DNA of 64,000 nt from Allolobophora icterica (taxonomy: Eukaryota > Annelida > Clitellata > Crassiclitellata > Lumbricidae): contig OY744612.1 of NCBI GenBank assembly GCA_963556255.1, forward strand, positions 21,851,532 through 21,915,531, written 5' to 3'. The position numbers and the translations under genes were made by a program. The notes under the pieces are model-generated. The model searched no databases, was not told the DNA's origin, and worked only from the letters and a program-made list of their open reading frames with translations. This document shows, in pieces, positions 53,536 to 64,000 of the stretch (position 1 is its first letter; each line of letters opens with the position of its first letter).

Positions 53536-54855
53536 CAGTTCCCATTTCATGTACAGATCTTATCATGGTAAGTATGTAGATTAACCAGGTGACAAACTGC
53601 CTAACGTATACACAAGACTTGGCCGACAAACAGCTACTTATGAGCTCTAAACAGGAACGCTCAATGAAACGCCGAACCGATAAAAAAAAGGCATCGCGTT
53701 GAAATCTGTTGAATATGCTTTGCAGTCTTTCTTGACCCGAGCATAGCTAACAACTTACGCTTAGCTATTTTGTTACGCTTAGCTATTTTGAAGAATAAAA
53801 CAGTCTACGTCGCTTTGCACATCGTTTTCAATTACCGAACTCAGCTTGAAACCGCTTAATTGTACGCCAAACAACTTCATGTAGGGGGCATATACGTTAA
53901 ATGCGTAGATGTTGCCATGAAGTGACAATATTGGAGATATCTCGAACTCGAAGTTAACAGAACCGCCCTAATTAAACGTGTTTTCTCTAAGCGCCCTCTG
54001 TGTTTCTTTTCATCCCTAACCCATACGGGGGTTTGAAAGTAAAGTTGAAGTATTTTCAAAACACAGTGCGTACCGTACCCTACCAAACATACTGCTTTGC
54101 TCATTGTACAAAAACATCTTCGTAATCGCCATGCTCTTAAGTAGGCCTACTGTTTAATTTTCGTCGTCTAACTAGTGCATCAGTGGCAAATTATGGTATT
54201 ACTGCAGTATTGAGGATAACACGATGCACCTGAATCATTATCGTCGATCGTGAGTGTGCCCACTTGAACCAAATCTCACGCCCAACAGTCTTTTGTCAGA
54301 GTTTTTTGCCACTGATACACCTATATATAGTTAGACGGCAAATAATGAGAAACGTGACAAGCAACTTCGTTACCGCCTGTCTTATATACAGGTTATGAAT
54401 ATGCCTACTTTTTTAAGATGAACGTCTCCGGGCCTGACATACGTAGGATGCCGTAAGACGCCTGATAAAAGCAAACCTAAGAAAAAATCCTAGGCCCCGT
54501 CCTTTATGTAAGCCGATCGTGACGAACTGTCGCGTTGACTTGGTGCATCTGGAGCTACATAAGAAGAGACCAAAGTCTGACAGGTGCCCGTAGTCTGTCG
54601 GATGAGCGCAGAGTTCTAATATCAATTCCTTCAATTCGTCTACAGAAATCTCCTGCTTCAGACAATAGTAAATCAATATTATACGGTTTGAAAGCGTCGC
54701 AGGCAACCGTTCTCCAGCGGAACGCTTCTACAGAGTCGTGGTAGATTTACGGAATTAAGGCAGATTCCTATGCACGAACTACGGTAAGCAAACATACTAT
54801 CGACTTGGAAATCCACTACGCGTCATATTAGGCCTATAATGTGCATATATTTTAG
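53536..54855. other. non-coding; includes a 100-bp repeat shared with 48897-49000
   Basis: 54256-54360 contains CACGCCCAACAGTCTTTTGT and TTAGACGGCAAATAATGAGA, matching the MITE interior at 48897-49000. The remainder has no recognised gene. Confidence 0.5.
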
Positions 54856-54865
54856 ATTATATAAT

Positions 54866-55854
54866 CAGTGATGGGCAAAGAGCATGGAGAAAAAGATCAA
54901 CGCATGTGAAATGTGGATATGGAGAAAGATGTTGAGAATATCATGGACAGAGAAAAGGACGAACGAATCAATACGAGTGGAGATTGGTGTTGAGAATGAA
55001 GAGTCGTCAAAGCAAAAGGCGACAAGATCGAAGCTAGGATTCTTTGGTCATGTTATGCGATCTGCTGGGCTAGAAAAGGAAATGATGTTGGCCTGTGGTG
55101 AGGGGGAAAAAGACGAGGTCGACCAAGGAAGAAATGGATGGATGAGATTCACGATGTAATTGGCATGAATCTGGAAGAACTAAGGGACCTGACTTCGAAT
55201 AGGAAACAATGGAGAATGTTTATCATGACGATCGCTAGAGCTCCAAGAGTTGACAGCACAAGGTGACAAGGTGATGGGCAATAGTTAACTAAAAAGTTGC
55301 TAACTTTCAGTTTATAAATTTTTTTAGTTAAGGAAGAAGTTTAAATAAAAAATAGTTTAGTTAAAACCATAGTTTAACTAAAAAAAGTAGTTTAGTTAAA
55401 ACCATAGTTTAACTAAAAAAATTTAGTTGCTAACTAAAAAGTTTAACTAAAAAATCAGCAATATGCAACTATTTTTCCACAGTGAACATTGAACACTGTC
55501 AGCAAAAAACATTTTAACACGGCATGGTTTTAGCATTAACAGCCTGTGTTTTCAAATTCATACATTACTTACAGTACACATGTTACTGTATGCCAGAAGA
55601 GTAGGCCTACACATTGCATAGTTTGAAGGTGAAATTGTCATTGACGCTTTGCATTAGGCCTATTACAGTTCACTTAACGTCTTTTATTGTGAAAATGTTT
55701 GTCGTAAAAGTTGGAAAAAAGTTGGAAAAAGTTTAACTACTTTTTTAGTCTAGTTAACTAATTTCCAAAATCAGTTGCCAACTTTAGTTAAACTATTTTT
55801 TTAGTTGGAAAATAGTTTTAGTTTAACTAAAAAATAGTTTAGTGCCCATCACTG
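54866..55854. mobile_element. hAT-type MITE with a LINE inserted near its left end
   Basis: The 8-bp duplication TATATAAT lies at 54858-54865 and 55855-55862. The outer ends are CAGTGATGGGCA and TGCCCATCACTG. The interior is full of AGTTTAACTAAAAA repeats. TGATGGGCAA appears a second time at about 55272, just right of the LINE fragment, as expected for a LINE target duplication. Confidence 0.88.
54882..55268 (+). mobile_element. non-LTR retrotransposon C-terminal fragment inside the MITE
   Basis: Translation gives KINACEMWIWRKMLRISWTE, SKLGFFGHVMRSAGLEKEMM, then after a frameshift GMNLEELRDLTS and QWRMF. This is the conserved end of an endonuclease/RT protein of RTE-like LINEs, a different family from the GCGC-tailed LINEs here. 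Confidence 0.82.
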
Positions 55855-56013
55855 TATATAATATATGCACACTGTTGCACAGTGTTATTTTAAATATTTA
55901 TTTAATATTAATGTTAAAAATTTCGAAGTTTTCAATGAGAATCAATGGTGGCGCAGCAGACTTTCCACACACATTCATGAGCAGGATTGCTAACGACTTT
56001 TGACTAAGCGATC

Positions 56014-56128
56014 TTCATTTAATCTTCATTTAGTCTTCATTAAATCTTCATTCAATCTTCATTTAATATTCATTAATCTTCATTTAATCTTCATTTAATT
56101 TTCATTTAATCTTCATTTAATCTTCAAT
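56014..56128 (+). repeat. 11-bp tandem repeat, TTCATTTAATC
   Basis: About ten units with small length changes. Confidence 0.9.
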
Positions 56129-56424
56129 CGACGCTTAACATTGGATAAGATTTGATTGAACTAGGAACAAGAACAACAAGCATCAAATATTCAACTCATT
56201 CAGTCGTATGCTTATATCTGAGGATTGAACAGATTTTTCGCTGTAGTAGTTCTATTACGCTTTTGAAGTCTACTAGGTCTACAAAGCGACTGCCGTTTGT
56301 TTGGCATAGATTTAAATAAGTAATGCACTGGATAGAAAAGAGCGACAACTGAAGATTTGTATGTCTGTAGGCCTATATCCTGCGCCCCGTGGCAAAATTC
56401 TGAGAATATCAGGCGAAGTATGGC

Positions 56425-56510
56425 ATGGTAAGTTTAGGTGTGACATGGTAAGGTAAGGTAAGGTAAGGTGAAGGTAGGTATAGGTATAGGTAAGGTAGTG
56501 TAAGGTAGCA
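56425..56510 (+). repeat. AGGTA-rich tract
   Basis: Imperfect GGTAAGGTAAGG / AGGTATAGGT repeats just upstream of gene D exon 1. A CTTAC-rich, roughly complementary tract lies in gene D intron 2 at about 60180-60420. Confidence 0.75.
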
Positions 56511-56605
56511 ACCTATACCTATTATCATGGAACCCAAAACGCTCAAACCTTTAGGGCCTACAATTCAATCGATGGCCTCAAATGTTAGCACTTATCTTTT
56601 TGTAG

Positions 56606-56817
56606 ACGATCCGTTGTAACTGACAAAATGAATGCAGTCGTGATATTTGCGATGTTCTGCTCCATTGGTCATTCCTATCCGTCGGGAGCGCCACCCGACG
56701 TCTGCGGATCAATGCAACCAATGCACGCAAGCTATGTTCAACAGACCAGTAGCTCTCCTTTCAGACTCATCCTCAGGTCCAGTTCTAACTGCTACGCTGC
56801 TGGACAGATGTACGAAG
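56606..56817 (+). CDS. gene D exon 1: leader, signal peptide and Reeler start
   Basis: The coding part starts at ATG 56628. The donor reads CGAAG|GCAAGT, a GC donor at the same codon as in gene C. Confidence 0.85.
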
Positions 56818-59800
56818 GCAAGTAGTCTGAATGCTTCTAAACGTCACTATTATAGCAGCCGTGTTTTACCTTATAAATTGTTTTTTAATTGTTTATTTTA
56901 TTTTCAATATTTCTTTTAGGTCATTGTGATCCCTCGCGATTAAAAATTAGAATCACCAGTTTTTCCCGAATTGTCAGTCTTCTTTGATATCTTTCTTGAT
57001 GGCATAGATGCTGCAAGAATCGAATACATTGAAGCAGTCGATGGCGATATATGATAAGCGTTGGCGGAGGAATGTAGTCTTTTCTGTTATAAGTGCCGGA
57101 TTTAGGTATAGGTAGGGTTGCCAGACGTCTGGCAAAAGGGAGGACATGTCCTTGTTTTTTGCCTCATGTCCTCTGTCCGGCAGGCAAAGCTAAAAACCTG
57201 GAAAATGTCCGGCTTTTTGTATATTTGTTGCATTGGGCTATTGGCTATTATTTCATGGCCGTTTTAACGACTTTATTTACACGCGGATGTTATCCTTATA
57301 AGTTCCCCTAACTAATTAATCTACTTAGCCTACATATTTTTTTTATTGCAGCTCTATTTGCCAGACGTTTATAGTCCATGATCTGAGTAAAGTTACAATG
57401 TATCTACGGTCAATGCTTTCTCCTTTGTCCTCCTTTCCGGCTTTGTTTGTTCTCCTTTTCGGCTTTCTGTGTCCTCCTTTCGCTACCCATGCCTCTGGCA
57501 ACCCTAGGTATAGGTCTAAGTTAAGAAAAAGCTAGAGCTTAGGGTATACCCCTAAGCCGTAATTTTTCTGGTTAACGGCTGGCTTGAGCAAATTTACGGC
57601 TGGTTTTTCGGCTAGCCGTAAAAGCGCGAAAACTACCTTTTTCGGCTACAAATGCATCCGGCAAAAAAAAATACGGCTTGAAACACATAGTTCGTACAAA
57701 AAGTGTATCGACTATAGAGAGTTCTGAGTTCCAGTAAGGCAGTTGATTAGACAATAGAACATCTATAAGACAATACCATGAACAAATGACCATCCAGTGG
57801 CACACATAAAGTCATAGGCCTACAAAACAGAACACTAAATAGGCTACAAACTAGCAACTCAGCATGCAAATTTTATAAACACATGTCTGTGCATGTTGTA
57901 GCCGAAAATTTTCCGGCGGCTAGCCGTGAAATAACTCTCGGCGGTTTTTCGGCTAAGCCGCAAAATTTCCGGCGGTTTATCGGCTTGCAGAAAATTTTTC
58001 GGCTCGGCGGCTAACGGCGGCGGCTTAGGGGTATAGCTTAGGGCCTCACAATCCGCAGGGGCCTATAAAATTCAGAATTTTGAGTGGGCTTTTAAAAACT
58101 TTTATGTGTACTGTATATTATAAATATTAAATAATAATGCAGAACCTTTTTAAACGGGTTGTGTAGTAAATTACCTTTCTCGTAAATGCATTCATTTGAA
58201 AATAATATGAATGCTTCACTTTAGGCCTAAATACCTTGCTGTTGAATAATTAAAAGGCATATATGATTTCAAGTTTTATGAGACATTCTGGTTCATGTTT
58301 AACGAGGGACCTCCAAGCGTGCTGCACTGTCTTCCCAAAGGTAAGGAGTTCAAATCCCACCAGAGCAGAAATTTGTTGCGAGGCATTTTCCGCACTATCG
58401 CCTCCTAGCGAACGAATACACTAACTGCACACGGTCGATGGGAAGATGAGACGAGGGAGGGAAAGGACTGGACACTCAGAACCGCATAGTTACAGCGCAT
58501 TGAGGGCTTCTCTAAATGTGCTTTGCAAAAGTTCAGATAAATACATAGTATTACATACATACATGCATACAGACTTACATACGTACGCCCTCATATGCAG
58601 AGGATAAGAAAACGAAGTTGATGACATTTCAAACCTATGACTGTCTCTCAGGGTTGTCTTTAAGGGACTGTTCTTCTTGTTTATCTTCTCATATGTCACA
58701 GCCAACCAACTCCGTTGTCATGTGTGAGTTGTAGGCGTCTAAAGTAACCTGTTAGACCTGTTGCAAAAAAGTTTAGTATTAAAGCATGAATGAAGATTTT
58801 GTCATGTGCTGTGTTACAGTGACTCTCAACTCCTCTTCAAATATAAGCTTTGTGGGGTTTCTTGTCCAAGCAAGGAAACCAAACAACAAGACAAACTCCT
58901 ATGGAACATTCGACATCAACATGGATTCAGACCTACACACTCTCGACTGTTTCGGAATGACAAAAGTGAGTTGCTAGTGCTATCATCATTGTTTGAATTA
59001 TTGAAAAGTAGTAAGAAGGTGGCATGCAGTGTAGAAGGAACACTGGCGTAAACTTGCCCAAAATATTGGGGGGGGGATTTGGTTATTCATTCTACACTTG
59101 TTGCATTGGGTGTACAGTCCATTTCAATTATTGTGAGGCACGTGCCCCGACCCCTCCCCCCCCCAGAGTCTACGCCCATGAGAAGGAAGGTTCGAGATGT
59201 TGGTAGGATCGGTAATAAGCGGTGTTGCTTATCGGCGTGGCCACGACCAAGGCCGACAGGATTGGCCGGACCCGGTTAGGTTGGCCTCGGTATGAGGGTG
59301 CCAACAAAACTGAGGTTGCTCTAAGCTTGTAACTGGTTAACTGTGAAGACGTTTATTCGACACGCGCAAACGAACCTCTCTCTGCTGCATCTTTACTGTA
59401 CTGTGTCTCTGTGTTAAATGGAACGAGTTGTTATACGTTAAAGTCGGTTAGTCTAGAAACATTCCATTGCCTGCTCAAGTGCATCAAAACTCACACAAGC
59501 TGAGCCATAGATCGCTGTCTGTCGCTTTGTCCGTCTCGTTCCGTCTATGTGACGCGCATTCAACACACTCCGGTATGGTCTGACTAAGTAACGGCTTTTA
59601 CTTTGAAGTCAACCCTACGTTAGTATTATTAGTGGTAGTAGTGTTGTAATGATAGTAGTTGAAGTAGTCGTAGTAGCATGGGCGGCGATCTAGGAGGGGT
59701 CGAGGGGGACATGAATCCCCACCTTTAAGAGTGGGGGGACACGCCATACATCTGTCCCCCAAATTTTGAAGAAACACCAAAAAAGGCCAAGAAATGTAAC

Positions 59801-62199
59801 TGTGCGTAAGGGTTTCCAGTGCCTTTTTGACCAGATGATGTAAAAAGTCAATTTTTTGGGAGAAGTGTCCCCCCCCCGAAAATCCAGAGAAAGTAAGAAG
59901 AGATTCCGAAAAAAGGTCATGAAATTGTGAAAGGTAATCACATTGTTGCGAGACCCTAAGGAAAAAAGTTGTAAAAGAGGTGAATGACTAAAAAAAGGTC
60001 ATCAACTTTTTTGGGACATGAATTCCTAAAAAAAGTGTAAAACTTTCTCTGTAGAGATGAAAATTCCTAAAAAAAAGGTCATCGGCCAAACCATAGCCGA
60101 CTTTGTCCCCCCCCCCACCTCTCAGACAAGATCGCCGCCACTGCGTAATAGTAGTGATTATTAAATATATCAATTAACGAACATACCTTGAGCTTACCGC
60201 ACCTTACCATAACGCATCTAACCTTGTATCTTATCCTACCTTATCTTGTACATTACCTTATAATTATCATCTGAATTGATCTGGCTGTGCCTTACTCTAC
60301 CTTACCGTAACTTACGTCGTATCTAACATAGCCTTACCTTGTAGCTTACCTTATATAACTTGCATGATCGCCTGTAGGTCTAGACCTTCCTTTGTCTTAT
60401 CTTGTCTTACCTCGCCTTGCTATGTTTATTAAAGTTGCGTCAGTAAATTACAGTTAAGTCATTAATTTCAGAATGCAATTACACATAATAACTCACGCGA
60501 TATTCACTGGCCTTCGAAGACTTTCAAATGGACAGCACCTAGCGGCACAACCGACAACTTGGAGCTCGTGTGAGTATAAGAGAATTACTTATCAACATCC
60601 GCAAAACGAAATCAGTGATCTCGAAAAATTTAAGTGTGCAGCCATAATTTCAGCTACTGCAATGAGTGTGGACTGTGTGGCGCATACGCCTAATTTCTTT
60701 GTTGTTATTTTGTTGTACTGTAGATATGACTTTGCCAAATTCCATGACAATAGTTAACTATGAGGTTTAATTAATTTTTATTTATGGTTGTCTTTAAAAA
60801 CAGTTAGGCCTAGCCTCCAGTTGCTGTGTAAGCGAACCTAACTCAGGACTGGGCAAATTAGCCTGAGTCGGGATAAAGTTATGGAAATTAGCAAGTCTTA
60901 ACGAAATTATTGTGAAAATTAGCGGAAGTCAAGATGAAATTTAAAATCTAAGTGAAGACATATATATGTGTAAACTAGCCTCAAATAGCCTCAAGATTGT
61001 GCAGATTAGGCTGCAATTACACTAATTCAGGACACTAATTGACCTATGAAGACTCAACTGTGGAATTGAACCCTAGGCAGCATTTATTCCCAAAACAAGT
61101 TTTGATGACTCTAGGCCAAATTTTCAAGAAGTTTCTATAAAGATATGCAAACGAGTGTTGATATCTTGCCTGTCGTCCTTACAGAGAGCCTGCGGACTTT
61201 GACGATTTCCGCGAAATAAACCATCAGACATTTAATTGCCATCTAACTTTTCGGTAATCAGGGGCGTCTACACCATAGAAACCTTGGAGCAAATGCTCCA
61301 TACAAAAAATAGGGGCGAGATCTGTCAGTGTGTGTGCCACCATTTTAGGGGGAGGAAGGGGAAGGGGAAGAAGAGGAGGAAAAGAGGAAGTTGCTGCAAT
61401 GACTTAGGGGGATAGACGCCCCTGTCGGTAATCATATCAGCATGAGGGCATCTCTAGATAAAAAAAGAGCCTCAGAGCGCGAATGTTTGTGGTTCGGCTC
61501 TTTGGGCTAAGTCGAGGTGATTCTAGTTGAGTCGGTGTTTATAGGTCGTACAGAATACATTAGTGAGTACACTGAGTACAGACCCGAACAATATGCCATC
61601 CACAGACTGGACACCTAACACCTATAGCTGTGTATTCGTAATTGTAATCTGACATTTATAAAGCGCCAACTCAAGAATAAAGTAATCAGTGGCGCCATTG
61701 CTGGGAGAACAGAGGAATTCCTCAGAAGGGTTATTTGTTTGCGTACGGTAGCTCTTCTAGGGAGAGGTTCTATGTATATATACCATTCGTCTGTTCCGCA
61801 AGCGCTTGATCATTTTTTTATTAGGGGTTCACTGTAGGATTAGGTCGAGATCGAGAGTCTCTGATGATTCTTTCTTTAAGTGGCGCTATATAAATTTGCA
61901 ATTACGATTACAATAATCTAGTTTAGAGTATGAAGAACGTATCGATCCTATCAACCAATTAAGTTTCAATAAAGACTGGCAAGAGAGTTGTTTCGTTGTA
62001 TTTCAGAGCGACCGTTGTCAAAAATTTCGAGACTTTCTGGGTCGGCATGACAACAGACCTTCCATGTTGTGATCATCCTACAGTTGCAACTACTTTGAGT
62101 CCGGTGTCGTCTTCAATAAGAGATGTTACATCGTCATTTCCTCTGCTTAGTCTGTTGATTGTTGTTAGCTTCCTCCTTTTGTCTCCTACTCGCCCTTGA
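56628..62199 (+). CDS. secreted/anchored Reeler-domain protein, four exons (gene D)
   Basis: Exons 56628-56817, 58820-58965, 60472-60569 and 62007-62199 join in phases 1, 0 and 2 to give 627 bp, 208 residues. A leader exon part starts at 56606 after TTTTTGTAG. Residues 1-16 are a signal peptide. The Reeler domain follows: YPSGAPPDVC.SMQPMHA, SNCYAAGQMYEVTL, FVGFLVQARKP, SYGTFD, LDCFGMT, AITHNN, KTFKWTAPSG and ATVVKNFETFWV. Cys26 and Cys107 fit the conserved disulfide. N67, N71, N86 and N118 are N-glycosylation sequons. A Ser/Thr-rich stalk and a hydrophobic end (FPLLSLLIVVSFLLL) suggest a GPI anchor or membrane tail. Intron 1 uses a GC donor. Every intron carries DNA transposons. It is the paralogue of gene C, in divergent orientation. 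Confidence 0.85.
57113..57506. mobile_element. hAT-type MITE, 394 bp, nested
   Basis: TAGGGTTGCCAGA and its complement form the ends. The 8-bp duplication GGTATAGG is at 57105-57112 and 57507-57514. It sits inside an older element in gene D intron 1. Confidence 0.9.
57545..58035. mobile_element. hAT-type MITE, 491 bp, nested
   Basis: Perfect 15-bp ends TATACCCCTAAGCCG / CGGCTTAGGGGTATA. The 8-bp duplication GCTTAGGG is at 57537-57544 and 58036-58043. CGGCTAGCCG-type repeats fill the interior. Confidence 0.92.
58310..58680 (+). mobile_element. SINE family B, interrupted
   Basis: B-box-like AGTTCAAATCC and the family body up to about 58486. About 100 bp of unrelated sequence with CATA repeats follows, then the 3' part (CCTCATATGCAGAGGATAAG to GGGACTGTTCTTCTTG). 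Confidence 0.75.
58820..58965 (+). CDS. gene D exon 2: Reeler core
   Basis: Acceptor GCTGTGTTACAG, donor GTGAGT, phase 1 in and 0 out. The split codon G|TG gives Val in MYE-V-TL. One codon longer than gene C exon 2. Confidence 0.88.
59041..59180. mobile_element. hAT-type MITE, 140 bp
   Basis: 8-bp duplication AGAAGGAA at 59033-59040 and 59181-59188. Ends CACTGGCGTAAAC and, in complement, CATGGGCGTAGAC. In gene D intron 2, 75 bp after exon 2. Confidence 0.86.
59677..60143. mobile_element. hAT-type MITE, 467 bp
   Basis: CGTAGTAG (59669-59676) and CGTAATAG (60144-60151) form an 8-bp duplication with one mismatch. Ends CATGGGCGGCGATCT and, in complement, CAGTGGCGGCGATCT. Confidence 0.85.
60472..60569 (+). 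CDS. gene D exon 3: Reeler C-terminal strands
   Basis: Acceptor CATTAATTTCAG, donor GTGAGT, phase 0 in and 2 out. Two codons longer than gene C exon 3. Confidence 0.87.
61259..61424. mobile_element. hAT-type MITE, 166 bp
   Basis: 8-bp duplication TCGGTAAT at 61251-61258 and 61425-61432. Ends CAGGGGCGTCTA / TAGACGCCCCTG. In gene D intron 3. Confidence 0.92.
61785..61918 (+). mobile_element. LINE 3' end in gene D intron 3
   Basis: Short remnant ending GATCGAGAGTCTCTGATG...AAGTGGCGCTATATAAATTT and an ATTACGATTACAAT tail. Confidence 0.65.
62007..62199 (+). CDS. gene D exon 4: last strand, stalk and hydrophobic tail
   Basis: Acceptor CGTTGTATTTCAG, stop TGA at 62197-62199. The split codon GT|A reads Val. 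CC at residues 165-166 precedes the Ser/Thr-rich stalk. Confidence 0.85.
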
Positions 62200-62247
62200 A
62201 GTTTTGATTAATTTTGTGCACATGTGCTGAAGTCTAATTATTAAGTA

Positions 62248-62789
62248 CTAGCTGGATTACCCGGCGTTGCCCGGGGTTATAAGTTTCAATCACTGCACCA
62301 CCACCACCCCCCACCACCCCCTCCCACCACCACCCCCCACCCCTACCACCACCCCCTCCCCTACCACCCACCACCCCCACCACCACCACCCCCCACTCAC
62401 CACCCCCACCTCCACCCCCCACCCACCACCCCCACCTCCACCCCCACCCACCACCACCCCACCCACCACCCCCCCACCCCCGCCACCCACCATCCCACCA
62501 CCACCCCGCACTCACCACCCCCCACCTCCACCCCCCACCTCCACTGCAGTAAGCCTAATGTCACTGGCGGAACGGTAATTTTCCTATCGCTTGGGGCGAT
62601 GTTTTGGCCGTTTTTCACCATGGTAGCGGTGAAAACGGGGGGCGCGAACCCCTCCACTGGGTGTCCGAAGCCGAGGCCGACACAGCAGTGAAGGTTTGGA
62701 GTGAAAAGGTGCAAAATTGTAGAAGTTAAGCCCGGTCAAACAGACAGACAGAGGGACACACACACAGAATTCTCGCTTTATTATATAGA
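62248..62789 (-). mobile_element. small non-autonomous Helitron, 542 bp
   Basis: Read on the minus strand it starts TCTATATAATAAAGCGAG after an A and ends GGGTAATCCAGCTAG before a T. A CACC-rich tract (about 62295-62545) lies near the 3' end. It shares CCCGTTTTCACCGCTACCAT and both termini with the Helitron at 35498-40508, so they are one family. Confidence 0.87.
62295..62545. repeat. (CACC)n/(CCCCCA)n low-complexity tract
   Basis: C-rich on the plus strand. The poly-Pro-His and poly-Gly-Val frames are artefacts. Confidence 0.95.
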
Positions 62790-63425
62790 TATGAATTAAC
62801 GTTCTAGACTGTTTAGTTTAAACAGTGATTGTGAAGTAAAATGTTAAGTATGGTTTAATTCGGTAATTTTGATAAACTGCTTCGATAATTAGGGCATTGG
62901 CTCAAATTCGACATAATCAGAGCCTCTCAGTAGTTGATATCTGTCAGAGAGGCTCTATCTATCGAATAATCAAATCCTAATCTGAAAGAATCTAATCCTT
63001 ACTGGTATATTTCTCTCTGCAAAAGACGTCTTTATCAGCCAAGAGGATATGGTACGATTTACGGATGTCAACAGTGGTGGCAAAAATCATTGAACAGAAG
63101 CAATAATAATAAAAAAAATTATTATATTAAGCAGCAGTATCTTCATTGGGAGGCAGGATGAACCAGTATGGGGAATATCTATCCGCGGGGTTGAAATGCA
63201 CTAGGAACATCTTAAATGGAGATTTTCTTAAGTCTGAACCAGTGGGTAAACTTGTAAATTTCCCCTAAACATTGTAGGCCTACCCTGCATGTGGATTTTT
63301 CTCGTAATGTAATGTAATTGAATTTTTATCGGATCAAAGTAGAAAGAAACCTTGGCTAGCTTACGATTGAAATGACTGCAATAGGCCCCTAGTAATTTTA
63401 ATCGGTTACGCTGTTATTAATTGTA
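62790..63425. other. non-coding, nothing recognised
   Basis: AT-rich sequence without recognisable ORF or element ends. Confidence 0.4.
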
Positions 63426-64000
63426 ATTGTAATTGTAATTGTAATCGAGGATTTATATAGCGCCACTCATAAACAGAGGCGCTCCCGACCCGTGTCAGTG
63501 TCTTCACTGACAAAGAGAAATGTTTTCAGGCGCTTGCGAGACTGGGCAGGAGACAGAGAGAGGAGGACAAGCCTAAAGCCCTGAGGGAGGCTGTTCCAAC
63601 TGGAAGGGCCCACAACCGCAAAACTACGGGACTGGGCAGTAGCAGTGCGCATCCAAGGGACTAACAAGAGGCCGCGGGCAGATGACCGGAGAGAGGCCCG
63701 ACCAGGCAAACTGGAAACCGGGGTGCAGTAAGCCCTGAGATACAGCGGAGCTGAGCCAACAAGACAGTTACGCATGAGGGAAAGGACCTTAAATTGAATG
63801 CGTTGGTGAATGGGAAGCCAGTGAAGGGAGTCCCGGATGTAGGAAGAGATATGGGCAAACTTCATGATGCCCCCTATAAGGCGAGCAGCAGCATTAAGGA
63901 TGGACTGAAGTTTAGATGTGTTAGTAGAGGACAGGCCAATAAAGACAGCATTTCCGTAGTCAATCCTAGTACAGATCAGAGCATGAACCAAGGTCACAAT
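63426..64000 (-). mobile_element. LINE ORF2 C-terminal part, minus strand, continues past the window
   Basis: A 176-codon open frame (63997-63467) shows LICTRIDYGNAVFIGL, LNAAARLIGGIMKF, LHWLPIHQRIQFKVLSL, RSFAVVGPSSWNSLPQGFR and RKRLKTFLF, the C-terminal region of CR1/L2-like reverse transcriptases. The 3' tail has the GGGAGCGCCTCTG...GTGGCGCTATATAAATCC hairpin and (TTACAA)n. It is the best preserved LINE in the window. Confidence 0.9.

Larger units (their letters stand above)
57090..58315. mobile_element. older DNA transposon hosting the two MITEs
   Basis: GTGCCGGATTTAGGTATAGG, AGCTAGAGCTTAGGG, CCTCACAATCCGCAGGGGCC and AATTAAAAGGCATATATG match the element at 33586-34632 once the two MITEs are removed. 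Confidence 0.7.

Noticed and set aside
56910..56990. Exon after TTTCTTTTAG at about 56920 as exon 2 of the plus-strand Reeler gene
   Set aside because: The frame in the needed phase has no Reeler similarity, while the exon at 58820 matches in phase and sequence.
62234..62714. Pro/His-rich and Gly/Trp-rich ORFs
   Set aside because: Low-complexity CACC tract inside a small Helitron.

Overview
This window comes from an animal nuclear genome. Genes are split by GT-AG introns (plus two GC-AG introns), coding exons are small and widely spaced, and most of the DNA is transposon-derived. The families seen (NHL-type propellers, F-box, CARD-type death fold, Reeler domains, P-element/THAP9-like and piggyBac transposases, hAT MITEs, Helitrons, tRNA-derived SINEs) and the long CATA, TC, GT and AT microsatellites suggest an invertebrate, possibly a marine deuterostome such as an echinoderm, hemichordate or cephalochordate. 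The species cannot be named from sequence alone. No bacterial, organellar or viral gene was recognised.

Layout. 1-2783: the 3' part of a P-element/THAP9-like transposase, split by a 919-bp piggyBac-like insertion with TTAA duplications. 3540-3900: a LINE 3' end. 4406-6103: one long intact ORF of a transposon-derived zinc-finger family. 6.8-18 kb: gene-poor, with hAT-type MITEs, SINEs and long microsatellites. 18.5-29.6 kb: a locus assembled here exon by exon, encoding coiled coil + NHL-like propeller, then F-box + CARD-like + TRADD-N-like domain + second NHL-like propeller; it may be two tandem genes or one fused gene. 29.6-34.6 kb: nested DNA transposons. 35498-40508: a 5-kb Helitron packed with tandem repeats. 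41570-46625 (minus) and 56606-62199 (plus): two divergent, paralogous four-exon Reeler-domain genes, each reconstructed to 208 residues. 46.6-56.6 kb: the repeat-filled interval between them. 62248-62789: a small Helitron. 63430-64000: a LINE entering from the right edge.

How the parts relate. The F-box/CARD/TRADD-N-like/propeller protein looks like a ubiquitin-linked innate signalling adaptor: the F-box would recruit an SCF ligase, the propeller would bind ligand or substrate, and the death-fold modules would pass on the signal. Single Reeler-domain secreted proteins include immune nodulation factors in insects, so the window may hold an immune-type neighbourhood, but this is inference. Most introns carry young DNA transposons with readable 8-bp target duplications, and LINE and SINE copies share one 3' tail hairpin, which points to LINE-driven mobilisation of the SINE.
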